The position numbers and the translations under genes were made by a program. A stretch of 5,053 nucleotides of DNA from Candidatus Woesearchaeota archaeon CG10_big_fil_rev_8_21_14_0_10_32_24 (lineage in GTDB: Archaea; Nanobdellota; Nanobdellia; Woesearchaeales; GW2011-AR9), in contig PCYG01000063.1 in the NCBI GenBank assembly GCA_002763025.1, positions 3,171 through 8,223 on the forward strand, in the 5' to 3' direction. Below are positions 1 through 4,312 of the stretch, piece by piece; position 1 is the first letter of the stretch, and each line of letters starts with the position of its first letter. The notes beneath the pieces were generated by a model. It was not told the origin of the DNA. It was given only the letters and a program-made list of their open reading frames with translations, and made no database searches.

Positions 1-526
1 GGGAGACTCCAATATTTGGAAACGTGGTTAATGTAATTTTGTTTAAATGTGGTTGATCTAATTTGCGCATTTCAGGTAATACTTGTCGCAACCATTTAAG
101 TGCATGAGGTGCACAGCGTGTACCAATCATATCTTCAATCTCTTGGAAGGTGTGTGCACCACCTTGATATTGCCTATCTTCTAAGAGGGAACAAATGGAA
201 TCAACTGCACCTAATTCCATATCGTTATTTGTTGCTTTTGGATTTAGTTTATCCCACATTTGATGGTGGTATTGTTGCTGATGTAATGCAATAGATTTCC
301 AAATGTCATCCTTATATATTTCTTCACCATTGTGTGCATATTGTAATGAAAGTCCCTTTATGATATCCCATTCAAATTTATTTCCTATACCCATAATATC
401 ATGCGGACGTTGTGGTGTATTATTTCCAATTTGTAATCTTTGTAAGAAATATTCAATATGAAACACATGTTGCACTGTACTAAGAAGCCATTGGTCTATT
501 TCACATTGTAGAGGAAGTCTAGTCAT
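1..526 (-). CDS. Partial histidine-rich HD-like hypothetical protein (DUF5662-like), N-terminal 175 residues
   Basis: An open reading frame on the minus strand starts at the ATG at 526-524 and stays open for 175 codons to the window edge, so the C-terminus is missing. It has a dense pattern of His and Asp: H20/H23, R40-P-H42-D43, N49-K50-F51-E52-W53, H82-Q-Q-Q-Y-H87-H88, and a block at about 105-123 with A107-V-D109, L-L-E116-D-R and Y-Q-G-G. This order (H, HD, K, H, HH, D) resembles metal-binding HD-type folds and reminds me of DUF5662, but that match is from memory and distant. No signal peptide or membrane segment is visible. The start is supported by a TATA box about 28 bp upstream, which implies a leaderless transcript. 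Coding is well supported by composition and by the motifs. The biochemical function is unknown; a metal-dependent hydrolase would be an inference only. Confidence 0.8.
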   Translation of the reverse strand, partial: MTRLPLQCEIDQWLLSTVQHVFHIEYFLQRLQIGNNTPQRPHDIMGIGNKFEWDIIKGLSLQYAHNGEEIYKDDIWKSIALHQQQYHHQMWDKLNPKATNNDMELGAVDSICSLLEDRQYQGGAHTFQEIEDMIGTRCAPHALKWLRQVLPEMRKLDQPHLNKITLTTFPNIGVS

Positions 527-550
527 CGGAGATGTGAGGATGTGGGTTAT

Positions 551-558
551 TTTATAAA
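551..558 (-). promoter_or_regulatory. TATA box of the HD-like protein gene
   Basis: TTTATAAA is centred about 28 bp upstream of the ATG at 526. This is the archaeal TATA position for transcription starting at or within a few bases of the start codon. No Shine-Dalgarno sequence lies in between, which fits a leaderless mRNA. Confidence 0.6.
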
Positions 559-607
559 TTTTGTTGGGAAAATTTTATGATGTTTTAATAGTCAAGGAAA
601 ACTGACA

Positions 608-629
608 CCACCAATGAATACAATGGTGG
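608..629. other. Small hairpin between the tRNA 3' end and the HD-like gene
   Basis: CCACCA (608-613) pairs with TGGTGG (624-629) around a 10-nt loop. On the minus strand it follows the tRNA after a T-rich stretch that includes TTTTTC (plus 630-635). It may help end or trim the tRNA transcript. A weaker four-base stem, GTCA/TGAC, lies at 591-606. The role is inferred. Confidence 0.35.
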
Positions 630-651
630 AAAAAGAAGATTTTAAGAAATA

Positions 652-761
652 TGGACTGATCGGGACTTTCAAATTAAGGATTTCTAGTCTTCCTAAGGAT
701 ATTTGAACCCGAAAACTCGCTGCGGCCAGCGGCACGTGATACCAGATTTCACCATCAGCCC
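652..761 (-). tRNA. tRNA-Ala(GGC) with an intron in the T-loop
   Basis: Read on the minus strand, a 110-nt precursor folds into a complete 74-nt cloverleaf once 36 nt are removed. The acceptor stem pairs G1-A7 (plus 761-755) with 66-72 (plus 659-653). It includes a G3:U70 wobble pair, the classic alanine identity element, and is followed by discriminator A73. The D-arm has a 4-bp stem with A14, G18-G19 and A21. The anticodon loop 32-38 is CTGGCCG, giving anticodon GGC. The variable loop is 5 nt. The T-stem TCGGG (712-708) finds its partner CCCGA only at 664-660, so the T-loop TTCAAAT is interrupted. CCA is not encoded. Odd points are a C30-A40 mismatch, C37 instead of a purine, and G38. Standard searches that do not allow T-loop introns could miss this gene. 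The identity as alanine is well supported by G3:U70, A73 and GGC together. Whether it is functional is not proven. Confidence 0.85.
666..701 (-). other. tRNA intron at position 59/60 with a bulge-helix-bulge fold
   Basis: The 36-nt insert interrupts the T-loop. T54-A57 (TTCA) pairs with TGAA at the intron's 3' end (plus 671-668). This 4-bp helix is followed by a 3-nt bulge AGT (667-665) before the T-stem strand CCCGA, and faces a possible 3-nt bulge AAT at 58-60. Cutting each bulge after its second base removes plus 701-666 and restores TTCAAAT-CCCGA exactly. The intron interior has a further AGGA/TCCT stem. In a competing fold the helix extends to 7 bp (TTCAAAT/ATTTGAA), so the exact cut could differ. 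Archaeal splicing endonuclease is the expected processing enzyme. Confidence 0.75.
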
Positions 762-769
762 ATGTTGAT

Positions 770-824
770 TGTTTGCGAATGGGTTCATACCCCGCTGCTT
801 GCAGCGACTAATTAAGAGCAAACA
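770..824 (-). other. Three-way-junction-like structured leader directly upstream of the tRNA
   Basis: A perfect 7-bp outer stem, TGTTTGC (770-776) with GCAAACA (818-824), encloses two hairpins: GGGT/ACCC with a 4-nt loop (781-792), and CGCTG/CAGCG with a 4-nt loop (793-806). It ends 8 nt from the tRNA 5' end. It contains no open reading frame, and I do not recognise it as a known RNA. It could be part of the tRNA primary transcript, a processing signal, or an independent small RNA. Strand is assigned by proximity to the tRNA. Confidence 0.45.
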
Positions 825-826
825 CG

Positions 827-880
827 AAAAACCCAATATTAACTTAAACATACCCCACAGCTTGCTGTGGTTGGGTTTTT
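827..880. terminator. Long terminator-like inverted repeat
   Basis: A perfect 10-bp outer stem, AAAAACCCAA (827-836) with TTGGGTTTTT (871-880), contains an inner hairpin CCACAG/CTGTGG (855-870) with an 18-nt single-sided bulge. Read in either direction it ends in a run of five T, so it resembles a bidirectional terminator. Alternatively, a minus-strand transcript from the TATA box at 901-909 would start close to 880, which would make this the structured 5' end of the tRNA precursor. The sequence alone does not decide between these. Confidence 0.45.
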
Positions 881-900
881 GATTGTTGAGAAAAAATGTA

Positions 901-909
901 TTATATAAA
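901..909. promoter_or_regulatory. Near-symmetric TATA box between two structured RNA regions
   Basis: TTATATAAA can be read as a TATA box on either strand. A start about 25 bp away would be near 880 on the minus strand, exactly at the outer stem that precedes the tRNA. On the plus strand it would be near 930, just inside the hairpin element at 924-1091. No GC-rich or coding sequence separates it from either. No TATA box lies at the usual distance from the tRNA 5' end itself; TTAATTAG (minus, around 808-814) is a weaker alternative. Confidence 0.4.
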
Positions 910-923
910 TTAATCTATTTTTG

Positions 924-1091
924 GTAATACTTTAGCAAAATGAAGCAGAGATAGCACCGACTCACTTTTCTGCTGGCGGGATTACATTGCGGGCACCCCG
1001 TAAGGGGCTTTCTCCATCCGCAAAGAAATGTTAGAGTCAATAAACGTTCATAAATTGGTGCTTTCTCTGCTTCAGAACACTAAAGTATTAC
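924..1091 (+). ncRNA. Putative structured RNA: long hairpin with GTAA tetraloop and a CTCCAT internal loop
   Basis: Nested inverted repeats organise the whole stretch. A perfect 12-bp terminal stem pairs 924-935 with 1080-1091. An 18-position stem pairs 941-958 with 1057-1074 with a single T-T mismatch. GACTC/GAGTC pairs 959-963 with 1034-1038, TTGCGG/CCGCAA pairs 987-992 with 1018-1023, and CCCC-GTAA-GGGG (996-1007) closes with a GNRA-type tetraloop. The large one-sided loop at 1008-1017 contains CTCCAT and resembles the loops of the two hairpins at 3824-4058. A TATA box lies upstream (901-909) and a T-tract, TATTTTT, follows the last stem at 1092-1098, which favours plus-strand transcription. 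There is no open reading frame. It is not SRP RNA or RNase P RNA as far as I can tell, because the conserved cores of both are absent. A non-transcribed palindromic repeat is the alternative. Confidence 0.5.
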
Positions 1092-1143
1092 TATTTTTGT
1101 GGACCTGTAGAAACCATCAAAAACACAACATTTTTTATAATTT

Positions 1144-2412
1144 CTATTTTTGTCTTTCGTAAGCCAGGTCTCTAATTTGACGTAGATAATCCGCTCCTTC
1201 TTCATTAATTGTTAATGTAGATTGACCAAAATTCAAATCATACCAGGGTTCAGGTAAATCTAATTCTTTGAATAATTGGCGCATAGATCGTGAGATTTCT
1301 ATTAAAATGTCTCGGCCTCTTGCACTCTTACTTTTTCCAATGTTCCAATGTTCATGATCACTTACAGAAACAGAACCATTCTCAATTAAGGAATCTAATC
1401 GCCCTCTTACGGAATCCACATTTTTATGTAAAAACCGATAACTTACAAGAGAGACGTTTGAAATGTCAAGATCATCTGTTTTTATTTCTTCTTCGGTTGT
1501 TAATTCCCTTCCATATAATTTTCTTTTTAATTCTAAAAGATGTTCTAAATGTGCATATGTTGCAATATTTTCTTCGAGGTTTAAATCAGTTCTATTTTGA
1601 TTTTTAACAGCTCTTTGTACCAATTGAACTGTTGTGATATATTTTGTAAATTTCGAATCTAACATATATTGTAAAATCTCTGGATTCTCTGCAATAATTT
1701 CTGTATAAATATCTCCAAATGTTGTTTTTAATTCATGTTGAATATGGTGAATCGTTTCTAATTGAACTTGAGAGGCATAATAATCTGCGATTTTCTTGTC
1801 TAAACCTAGCGCGTTCATCATGTATTCACGACAATCTTCTGTTTGATTAATTTCTTCTTTTGGTTTTTTTAATTCTTTTCTAATCTGTGGAATTTCTGTC
1901 GTGATTGTTCGTTTGATTGGTTTTTCAGTTCTTTTTAAAATATCAATTAAAGTTTTTGCTTGTTTTCGAGGAATTAATTGTTGATTTCGTAATGTAGAAA
2001 TAAAAGGAACCATTACATCAGATATAATTGTAGGGTGATATTCTGCAATATTAATCCATTGATTTACTAAACGAGTTTCTACTTCTTTTTTTTCTTCTGT
2101 TGTCAACGCATCAGAAGTATATTGATAAAGTGATACGGTAAGATTTCTGATATTATCTTTAAATATTTCATGATTGACCCTTTTAGTTGCGGCATCCATG
2201 AAATCTTCTTCACTGGGAGAATATGTGTTTTGAACAACTATTGTTGCTGGAATAAAACCCAAGAGTAATCCTCGTTCAAATTTGAAATTGATTTGTGGTT
2301 TCAAACCATTTGTGGGATTTCTTTTTAATTTTCTTATTTCTTGATCTATTAGACTATCAAGTGTTTCTTCTTGTTGTTCAATCTGTTCATCATAATCTTG
2401 CAAAAATACCAT
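1144..2412 (-). CDS. 422-residue hypothetical protein, function not recognised
   Basis: A full-length open reading frame runs from ATG at 2412 to TAG at 1146-1144. The start is supported by a TATA-like box centred about 25 bp upstream. The protein is soluble by composition, rich in Glu, Lys, Ile and Leu, and mostly helical in appearance, with a strongly charged N-terminal 30 residues (possible coiled coil), a short hydrophobic stretch around 48-61 that is too short for a membrane span, and a charged linker near 180-195. The last 90 residues have a faint winged-helix look: an amphipathic helix with V-R-G-R-L-D-S-L-I at 335-343, then an ENGSV turn, and a terminal L-T-I-N-E-E-G-x-x-Y-L pattern starting at 400, as in many DNA-binding wings. 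This is an impression, not a match. There is only one Cys and no metal-binding cluster. It is divergently transcribed from the HTH/PIN operon and shares an 83-bp promoter region with it, so joint control is possible. I cannot name a family. Confidence 0.85.
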   Translation of the reverse strand: MVFLQDYDEQIEQQEETLDSLIDQEIRKLKRNPTNGLKPQINFKFERGLLLGFIPATIVVQNTYSPSEEDFMDAATKRVNHEIFKDNIRNLTVSLYQYTSDALTTEEKKEVETRLVNQWINIAEYHPTIISDVMVPFISTLRNQQLIPRKQAKTLIDILKRTEKPIKRTITTEIPQIRKELKKPKEEINQTEDCREYMMNALGLDKKIADYYASQVQLETIHHIQHELKTTFGDIYTEIIAENPEILQYMLDSKFTKYITTVQLVQRAVKNQNRTDLNLEENIATYAHLEHLLELKRKLYGRELTTEEEIKTDDLDISNVSLVSYRFLHKNVDSVRGRLDSLIENGSVSVSDHEHWNIGKSKSARGRDILIEISRSMRQLFKELDLPEPWYDLNFGQSTLTINEEGADYLRQIRDLAYERQK

Positions 2413-2432
2413 TTTAATTGAAATAGTGGTCT

Positions 2433-2440
2433 TATTTAAA
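2433..2440 (-). promoter_or_regulatory. TATA-like box of the 422-residue protein gene
   Basis: TTTAAATA on the minus strand is centred about 25 bp upstream of the ATG at 2412. It lies in an 83-bp divergent intergenic region, 26 bp from the oppositely oriented TATA box at 2467-2474. With the same spacing as the other genes here, it predicts a leaderless transcript. Confidence 0.5.
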
Positions 2441-2466
2441 AAAAAGATGGTTCTTTTTTGAAAAAA

Positions 2467-2474
2467 TTAATAAA
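2467..2474 (+). promoter_or_regulatory. TATA-like box of the HTH/PIN operon
   Basis: TTAATAAA is centred 25-26 bp upstream of the ATG at 2496 and is preceded by an A-rich run (GAAAAAA) that could serve as a BRE. No ribosome binding site lies before the ATG, in keeping with a leaderless first gene. Being divergent with the box at 2433-2440, it is a natural place for autoregulation by the HTH protein, but I see no clear operator palindrome. Confidence 0.5.
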
Positions 2475-2495
2475 CTGAAGAATTATAGTATTATT

Positions 2496-3050
2496 ATGAA
2501 AGATGTTATTAAAAAAAGTATTCTTCATAATATCAATAAAGCTATCCTTATTTTAGAACGAAAAAAACAGATGGATGTGGAAGCAATGAAAAAGCTTTCA
2601 GACCAAGCTATTGAAGATGTTGCTTTATATAAAGACTTAGATGTTGTTTCTATGAGTGTTTTATTTTATTCAATCTATAAAGTGGTGGACTGTCTTGATG
2701 AAGAATCGTTTGATTACCTTATTAATGGTATGGATGCTGCGAGGGTAGCTCTTCAAAAGAATAATTTTGGGATGTATAACAAATCTATTAAAAATATGTT
2801 TACGACGGTTCGTGGATGTAATGCAAAGGTAAAGGAACATTTTCAAGATGTGATGGATGCTGCGCGTATTAAAAAAGGTGCAGTTCTTCTTCAAAAAGGA
2901 TTATCGTTAGGTCAAGCAGCAGGTTTGATGGGTTTATCAAATTGGGATTTACAAGAGTATGCAGGGAGAACTATTATTTTAGGAGCTCATACAGAAAAAA
3001 TTCAAGCACGGACACGATTAGAAACAGCATTGAGGATATTTGGTGTATAA
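2496..3050 (+). CDS. 184-residue protein with C-terminal helix-turn-helix, likely partner of the PIN protein
   Basis: The open reading frame runs from ATG at 2496, set by the TATA box, to TAA at 3048-3050, and the next gene starts at the very next base. The first 125 residues are mainly helical, with no recognised motif. Residues 128-157 form a helix-turn-helix-like segment: G-A-V-L-L-Q-K-G-L-S, then L-G-Q-A-A-G-L-M-G-L-S, then N-W-D-L-Q-E-Y-A-G. This is the pattern of UPF0175-type and related antitoxins, in which a short HTH reads 'LSLGQAAxLxGLS'. The motif M-D-A-A-R occurs twice (before the middle and before the HTH), possibly a helical repeat. The tight coupling with a PIN nuclease gene suggests an antitoxin or a transcriptional and nuclease regulator. 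At 184 residues it is longer than typical PIN antitoxins, so this role is an inference. The repressor function and DNA target are unknown. Confidence 0.85.
   Translation: MKDVIKKSILHNINKAILILERKKQMDVEAMKKLSDQAIEDVALYKDLDVVSMSVLFYSIYKVVDCLDEESFDYLINGMDAARVALQKNNFGMYNKSIKNMFTTVRGCNAKVKEHFQDVMDAARIKKGAVLLQKGLSLGQAAGLMGLSNWDLQEYAGRTIILGAHTEKIQARTRLETALRIFGV
3042..3045 (+). promoter_or_regulatory. Ribosome binding site of the PIN gene
   Basis: GGTG, five bases before the ATG at 3051 and inside the last codons of the upstream gene, matches the archaeal anti-Shine-Dalgarno sequence. This is the only gene in the window with a plausible SD. It is also the only downstream gene of an operon, which fits translation coupling from an internal start. 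Confidence 0.5.
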
Positions 3051-3764
3051 ATGGAAAAAAATAAAAATTCATTTAAGGATATGAAGGTCATTTTTTTTGA
3101 TGCAGGGCCCATCATCTCTCTTGTAATGAGCCGTATGTGGTGGATTCTTCCAAAATTGAAAGAAAAATTCGGAGGAAAATTCTATATTACCCCTGCGGTC
3201 CACTTTGAGTTAATTGATCGTCCATTGCAAACAAAACGTTTTGCATTTGAAGCATTACAAGTGATGAAATTAATTCGTGAAGGTACATTAGAGGTTTATG
3301 ATAATGTTCCTGAAAAAAAAGTAAAAGAATTGATTAGAATTGCGAATAGTACATTTAAAATTAAAAATAAATCAATGGATATTATTCAAGAAGGAGAAAT
3401 GCAATCAGTGGCATCTGCTTTAGAATTAAATGCTCCTGTTGTTATGGATGAACGGACATTACGTTTATTTATTGAAAATGGGAAAGAAATGACGAGTCTT
3501 TTAGAACATCGTTTTCATAATACAATTACAGCTGATAATGTTAAGGTGAATTTGTTTGCACAGATGTTACAAGATGTGACTATTATCAGGTCTATTGAAT
3601 TAGTCTCAATTGCCTATAAAATTGGACTTATGAATTTATATATTCCTGCAAAAAAAAATGGGCGAAGTTTGTTAATCGATTCTATATTGTGGGCAGTTAA
3701 ATTTAATGGGTGTGCTGTTACGGAACACGAAATAGAAGAAATTAAGGGTGTATTATTGGAGTGA
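3051..3764 (+). CDS. PIN-domain protein, putative RNase (toxin-like)
   Basis: The gene begins on the base after the upstream stop codon, so it is co-transcribed and probably translationally coupled, and ends with TGA at 3762-3764. The PIN fold is recognisable from its acidic residues in order: D17 in a beta strand (V-I-F-F-D-A-G-P-I-I-S-L), E53 in V-H-F-E-L-I-D-R-P, E116 in E-G-E-M-Q-S-V-A-S-A, and D133 in V-V-M-D-E-R-T-L-R. Known PIN proteins are Mg2+/Mn2+-dependent single-strand RNases, and all four metal-binding positions appear intact. At 237 residues it is longer than the usual 130-150-residue VapC toxin; the extra length is a C-terminal helical extension from about 150 onward. No membrane or export signal is present. 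With the HTH partner upstream it looks like a toxin-antitoxin module. A housekeeping RNA-processing or defence nuclease is the main alternative. Confidence 0.85.
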   Translation: MEKNKNSFKDMKVIFFDAGPIISLVMSRMWWILPKLKEKFGGKFYITPAVHFELIDRPLQTKRFAFEALQVMKLIREGTLEVYDNVPEKKVKELIRIANSTFKIKNKSMDIIQEGEMQSVASALELNAPVVMDERTLRLFIENGKEMTSLLEHRFHNTITADNVKVNLFAQMLQDVTIIRSIELVSIAYKIGLMNLYIPAKKNGRSLLIDSILWAVKFNGCAVTEHEIEEIKGVLLE

Positions 3765-3802
3765 TATTAAATTTTGTTCTATATGAATACAATCAAACTC
3801 AG

Positions 3803-3809
3803 TTTATAA
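3803..3809 (+). promoter_or_regulatory. Candidate TATA box for the tandem hairpin RNA
   Basis: TTTATAA is centred at 3806, about 20 bp before the base of the first hairpin (3826). A start 25 bp downstream would fall at about 3831. The arrangement mirrors the TATA box about 19 bp before the hairpin element at 924-1091. The strand is inferred. Confidence 0.35.
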
Positions 3810-3823
3810 CTTAATCCTTATTT

Positions 3824-3916
3824 GCGTACATATTTAGTTTGTTTGCACGCCACGATTATTTTTTGCGAAAAGTTGCAAAAAATGTGCCTCCATTGGCAAA
3901 ACAACTAAATACGTAC
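3824..3916 (+). ncRNA. Putative structured RNA hairpin A (first of two tandem copies)
   Basis: GTAC-A-TATTTAGTT (3826-3839) pairs with AACTAAATA-C-GTAC (3903-3916) with one mismatch, then TTTGC (3842-3846) with GCAAA (3896-3900). The terminal stem TTTTTTGC (3859-3866) with GCAAAAAA (3875-3882) is perfect, with an 8-nt loop. Between them is an asymmetric loop: TGCACGCCAC on the 5' side and GTGCCTCCATTGGCA on the 3' side. CAC:GTG (3851-3853 with 3884-3886) closes it. There is no open reading frame. The second hairpin (3921-4058) repeats this layout with different stem sequence, which indicates selection on structure. It lies 60 bp downstream of the PIN gene stop, so it may be an independent RNA or a 3' element of that operon. 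Confidence 0.5.
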
Positions 3917-3920
3917 TTAT

Positions 3921-4058
3921 TAGTCAGCGACATAAATAAAACATAATTTCGCACTATGCACGCCGCGTAGATTTTTGTCTACTTTATTATCTTAATTAGA
4001 CAAAATGCGACTCCTTTGGCAATAGTGCGAAATTATGCAAAACTTTTGTCGCTGACTA
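3921..4058 (+). ncRNA. Putative structured RNA hairpin B (second tandem copy)
   Basis: An 11-bp perfect stem pairs 3921-3931 with 4048-4058, then comes a large symmetric loop and a 16-bp perfect stem, 3942-3957 with 4022-4037. The asymmetric loop follows, with TGCACGCCGC on the 5' side and GCGACTCCTTTGGCA on the 3' side, and then a 9-bp perfect stem, 3973-3981 with 3997-4005. The stems differ in sequence from hairpin A but the loop motif is retained. The closing CAC:GTG of A is CGC:GCG here, a compensatory A-U to G-C change. A competing small hairpin, GTAGA/TCTAC, lies at 3967-3982. The element stops 16 bp before the TATA box of the zinc-ribbon gene. Confidence 0.5.
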
Positions 4059-4073
4059 TATTTGCGATAATTA

Positions 4074-4080
4074 TTTATAT
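4074..4080 (+). promoter_or_regulatory. TATA box of the zinc-ribbon gene
   Basis: TTTATAT is centred 25 bp upstream of the ATG at 4102. No Shine-Dalgarno sequence precedes the start, so the mRNA is probably leaderless. The box fixes 4102 as the start and shows that the gene is transcribed independently of the hairpins before it. Confidence 0.55.
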
Positions 4081-4101
4081 GAGATTTTCTTAATTGATAA
4101 A

Positions 4102-4305
4102 ATGGGTAAGAAATGTGTTGAATGTGGCGAAGAAGCAAAATACAAAATTAAAGATTCTTCTGAATATTATTGTGGGGAATGTGCCGAAGAACATTTTGGT
4201 GATTTAGATCTTCTTGTGGTTTTAGAAGATGAAGCCCAAAAACTAAAAGATTATGTAAATAAAAAACTTGCCCCTCAAGAAGAGGAAGAGTTCGATCAAG
4301 ATTGA
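4102..4305 (+). CDS. Small zinc-ribbon protein with acidic tail
   Basis: The 67-residue protein carries two CxxC knuckles, C5-x2-C8 and C24-x2-C27, separated by 15 residues, the spacing of a treble-clef or zinc-ribbon finger that binds one Zn2+. A histidine, H31, follows in the E-E-H-F segment. The second half is a helix with L-D-L-L-V-V-L-E-D-E-A-Q-K-L-K and a strongly acidic C-terminus (four consecutive Glu, then F-D-Q-D). There is no membrane segment. Such small fingers in archaea usually bind RNA, DNA or protein partners, but I cannot name the family or role. The start is supported by the TATA box 25 bp upstream. It converges on the rhomboid gene with only 7 bp between the stop codons. 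Short length lowers certainty a little, but the paired CxxC motifs make chance unlikely. Confidence 0.85.
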   Translation: MGKKCVECGEEAKYKIKDSSEYYCGECAEEHFGDLDLLVVLEDEAQKLKDYVNKKLAPQEEEEFDQD

Positions 4306-4312
4306 ATAAAAT

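Noticed and set aside
100..294. 64-codon open frame on the plus strand
   Set aside because: It lies antisense inside the HD-like gene, has no promoter of its own, and its protein has no recognisable features.
577..660. Possible box C/D guide RNA: ATGATGT at 577-583 and CTGA at 602-605 and 656-659
   Set aside because: The C box lacks its final A, the C-to-D' spacing of 18 nt is too long, no good C' box is present, and the last CTGA is the tRNA acceptor strand.
781..793. Second tRNA T-arm on the plus strand (GGGTTCATACCCC)
   Set aside because: Position 58 would be T instead of the invariant A, and no matching D-arm or anticodon arm surrounds it. It is better explained as a hairpin in the tRNA leader.
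924..1091. SRP RNA or RNase P RNA
   Set aside because: The conserved helix 8 GGAA-type core of SRP RNA and the conserved RNase P blocks are absent on both strands, and 168 nt is short for either.
1290..1607. 105-codon open frame on the plus strand
   Set aside because: It is antisense to the 422-residue gene; its Leu/Phe-rich protein is the usual shadow of a Lys/Glu-rich gene.
2670..2894. 74-codon open frame on the minus strand
   Set aside because: It is antisense to the HTH protein gene, with no promoter or motif.
3824..4058. Integron attC sites
   Set aside because: The hairpins lack the RYYYAAC/GTTRRRY core ends and no integrase or cassette array is present.
3824..4058. H/ACA guide RNAs
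   Set aside because: No ACA box follows either hairpin at the expected place, and I see no k-turn. The common CTCC loop is not a known H/ACA feature.
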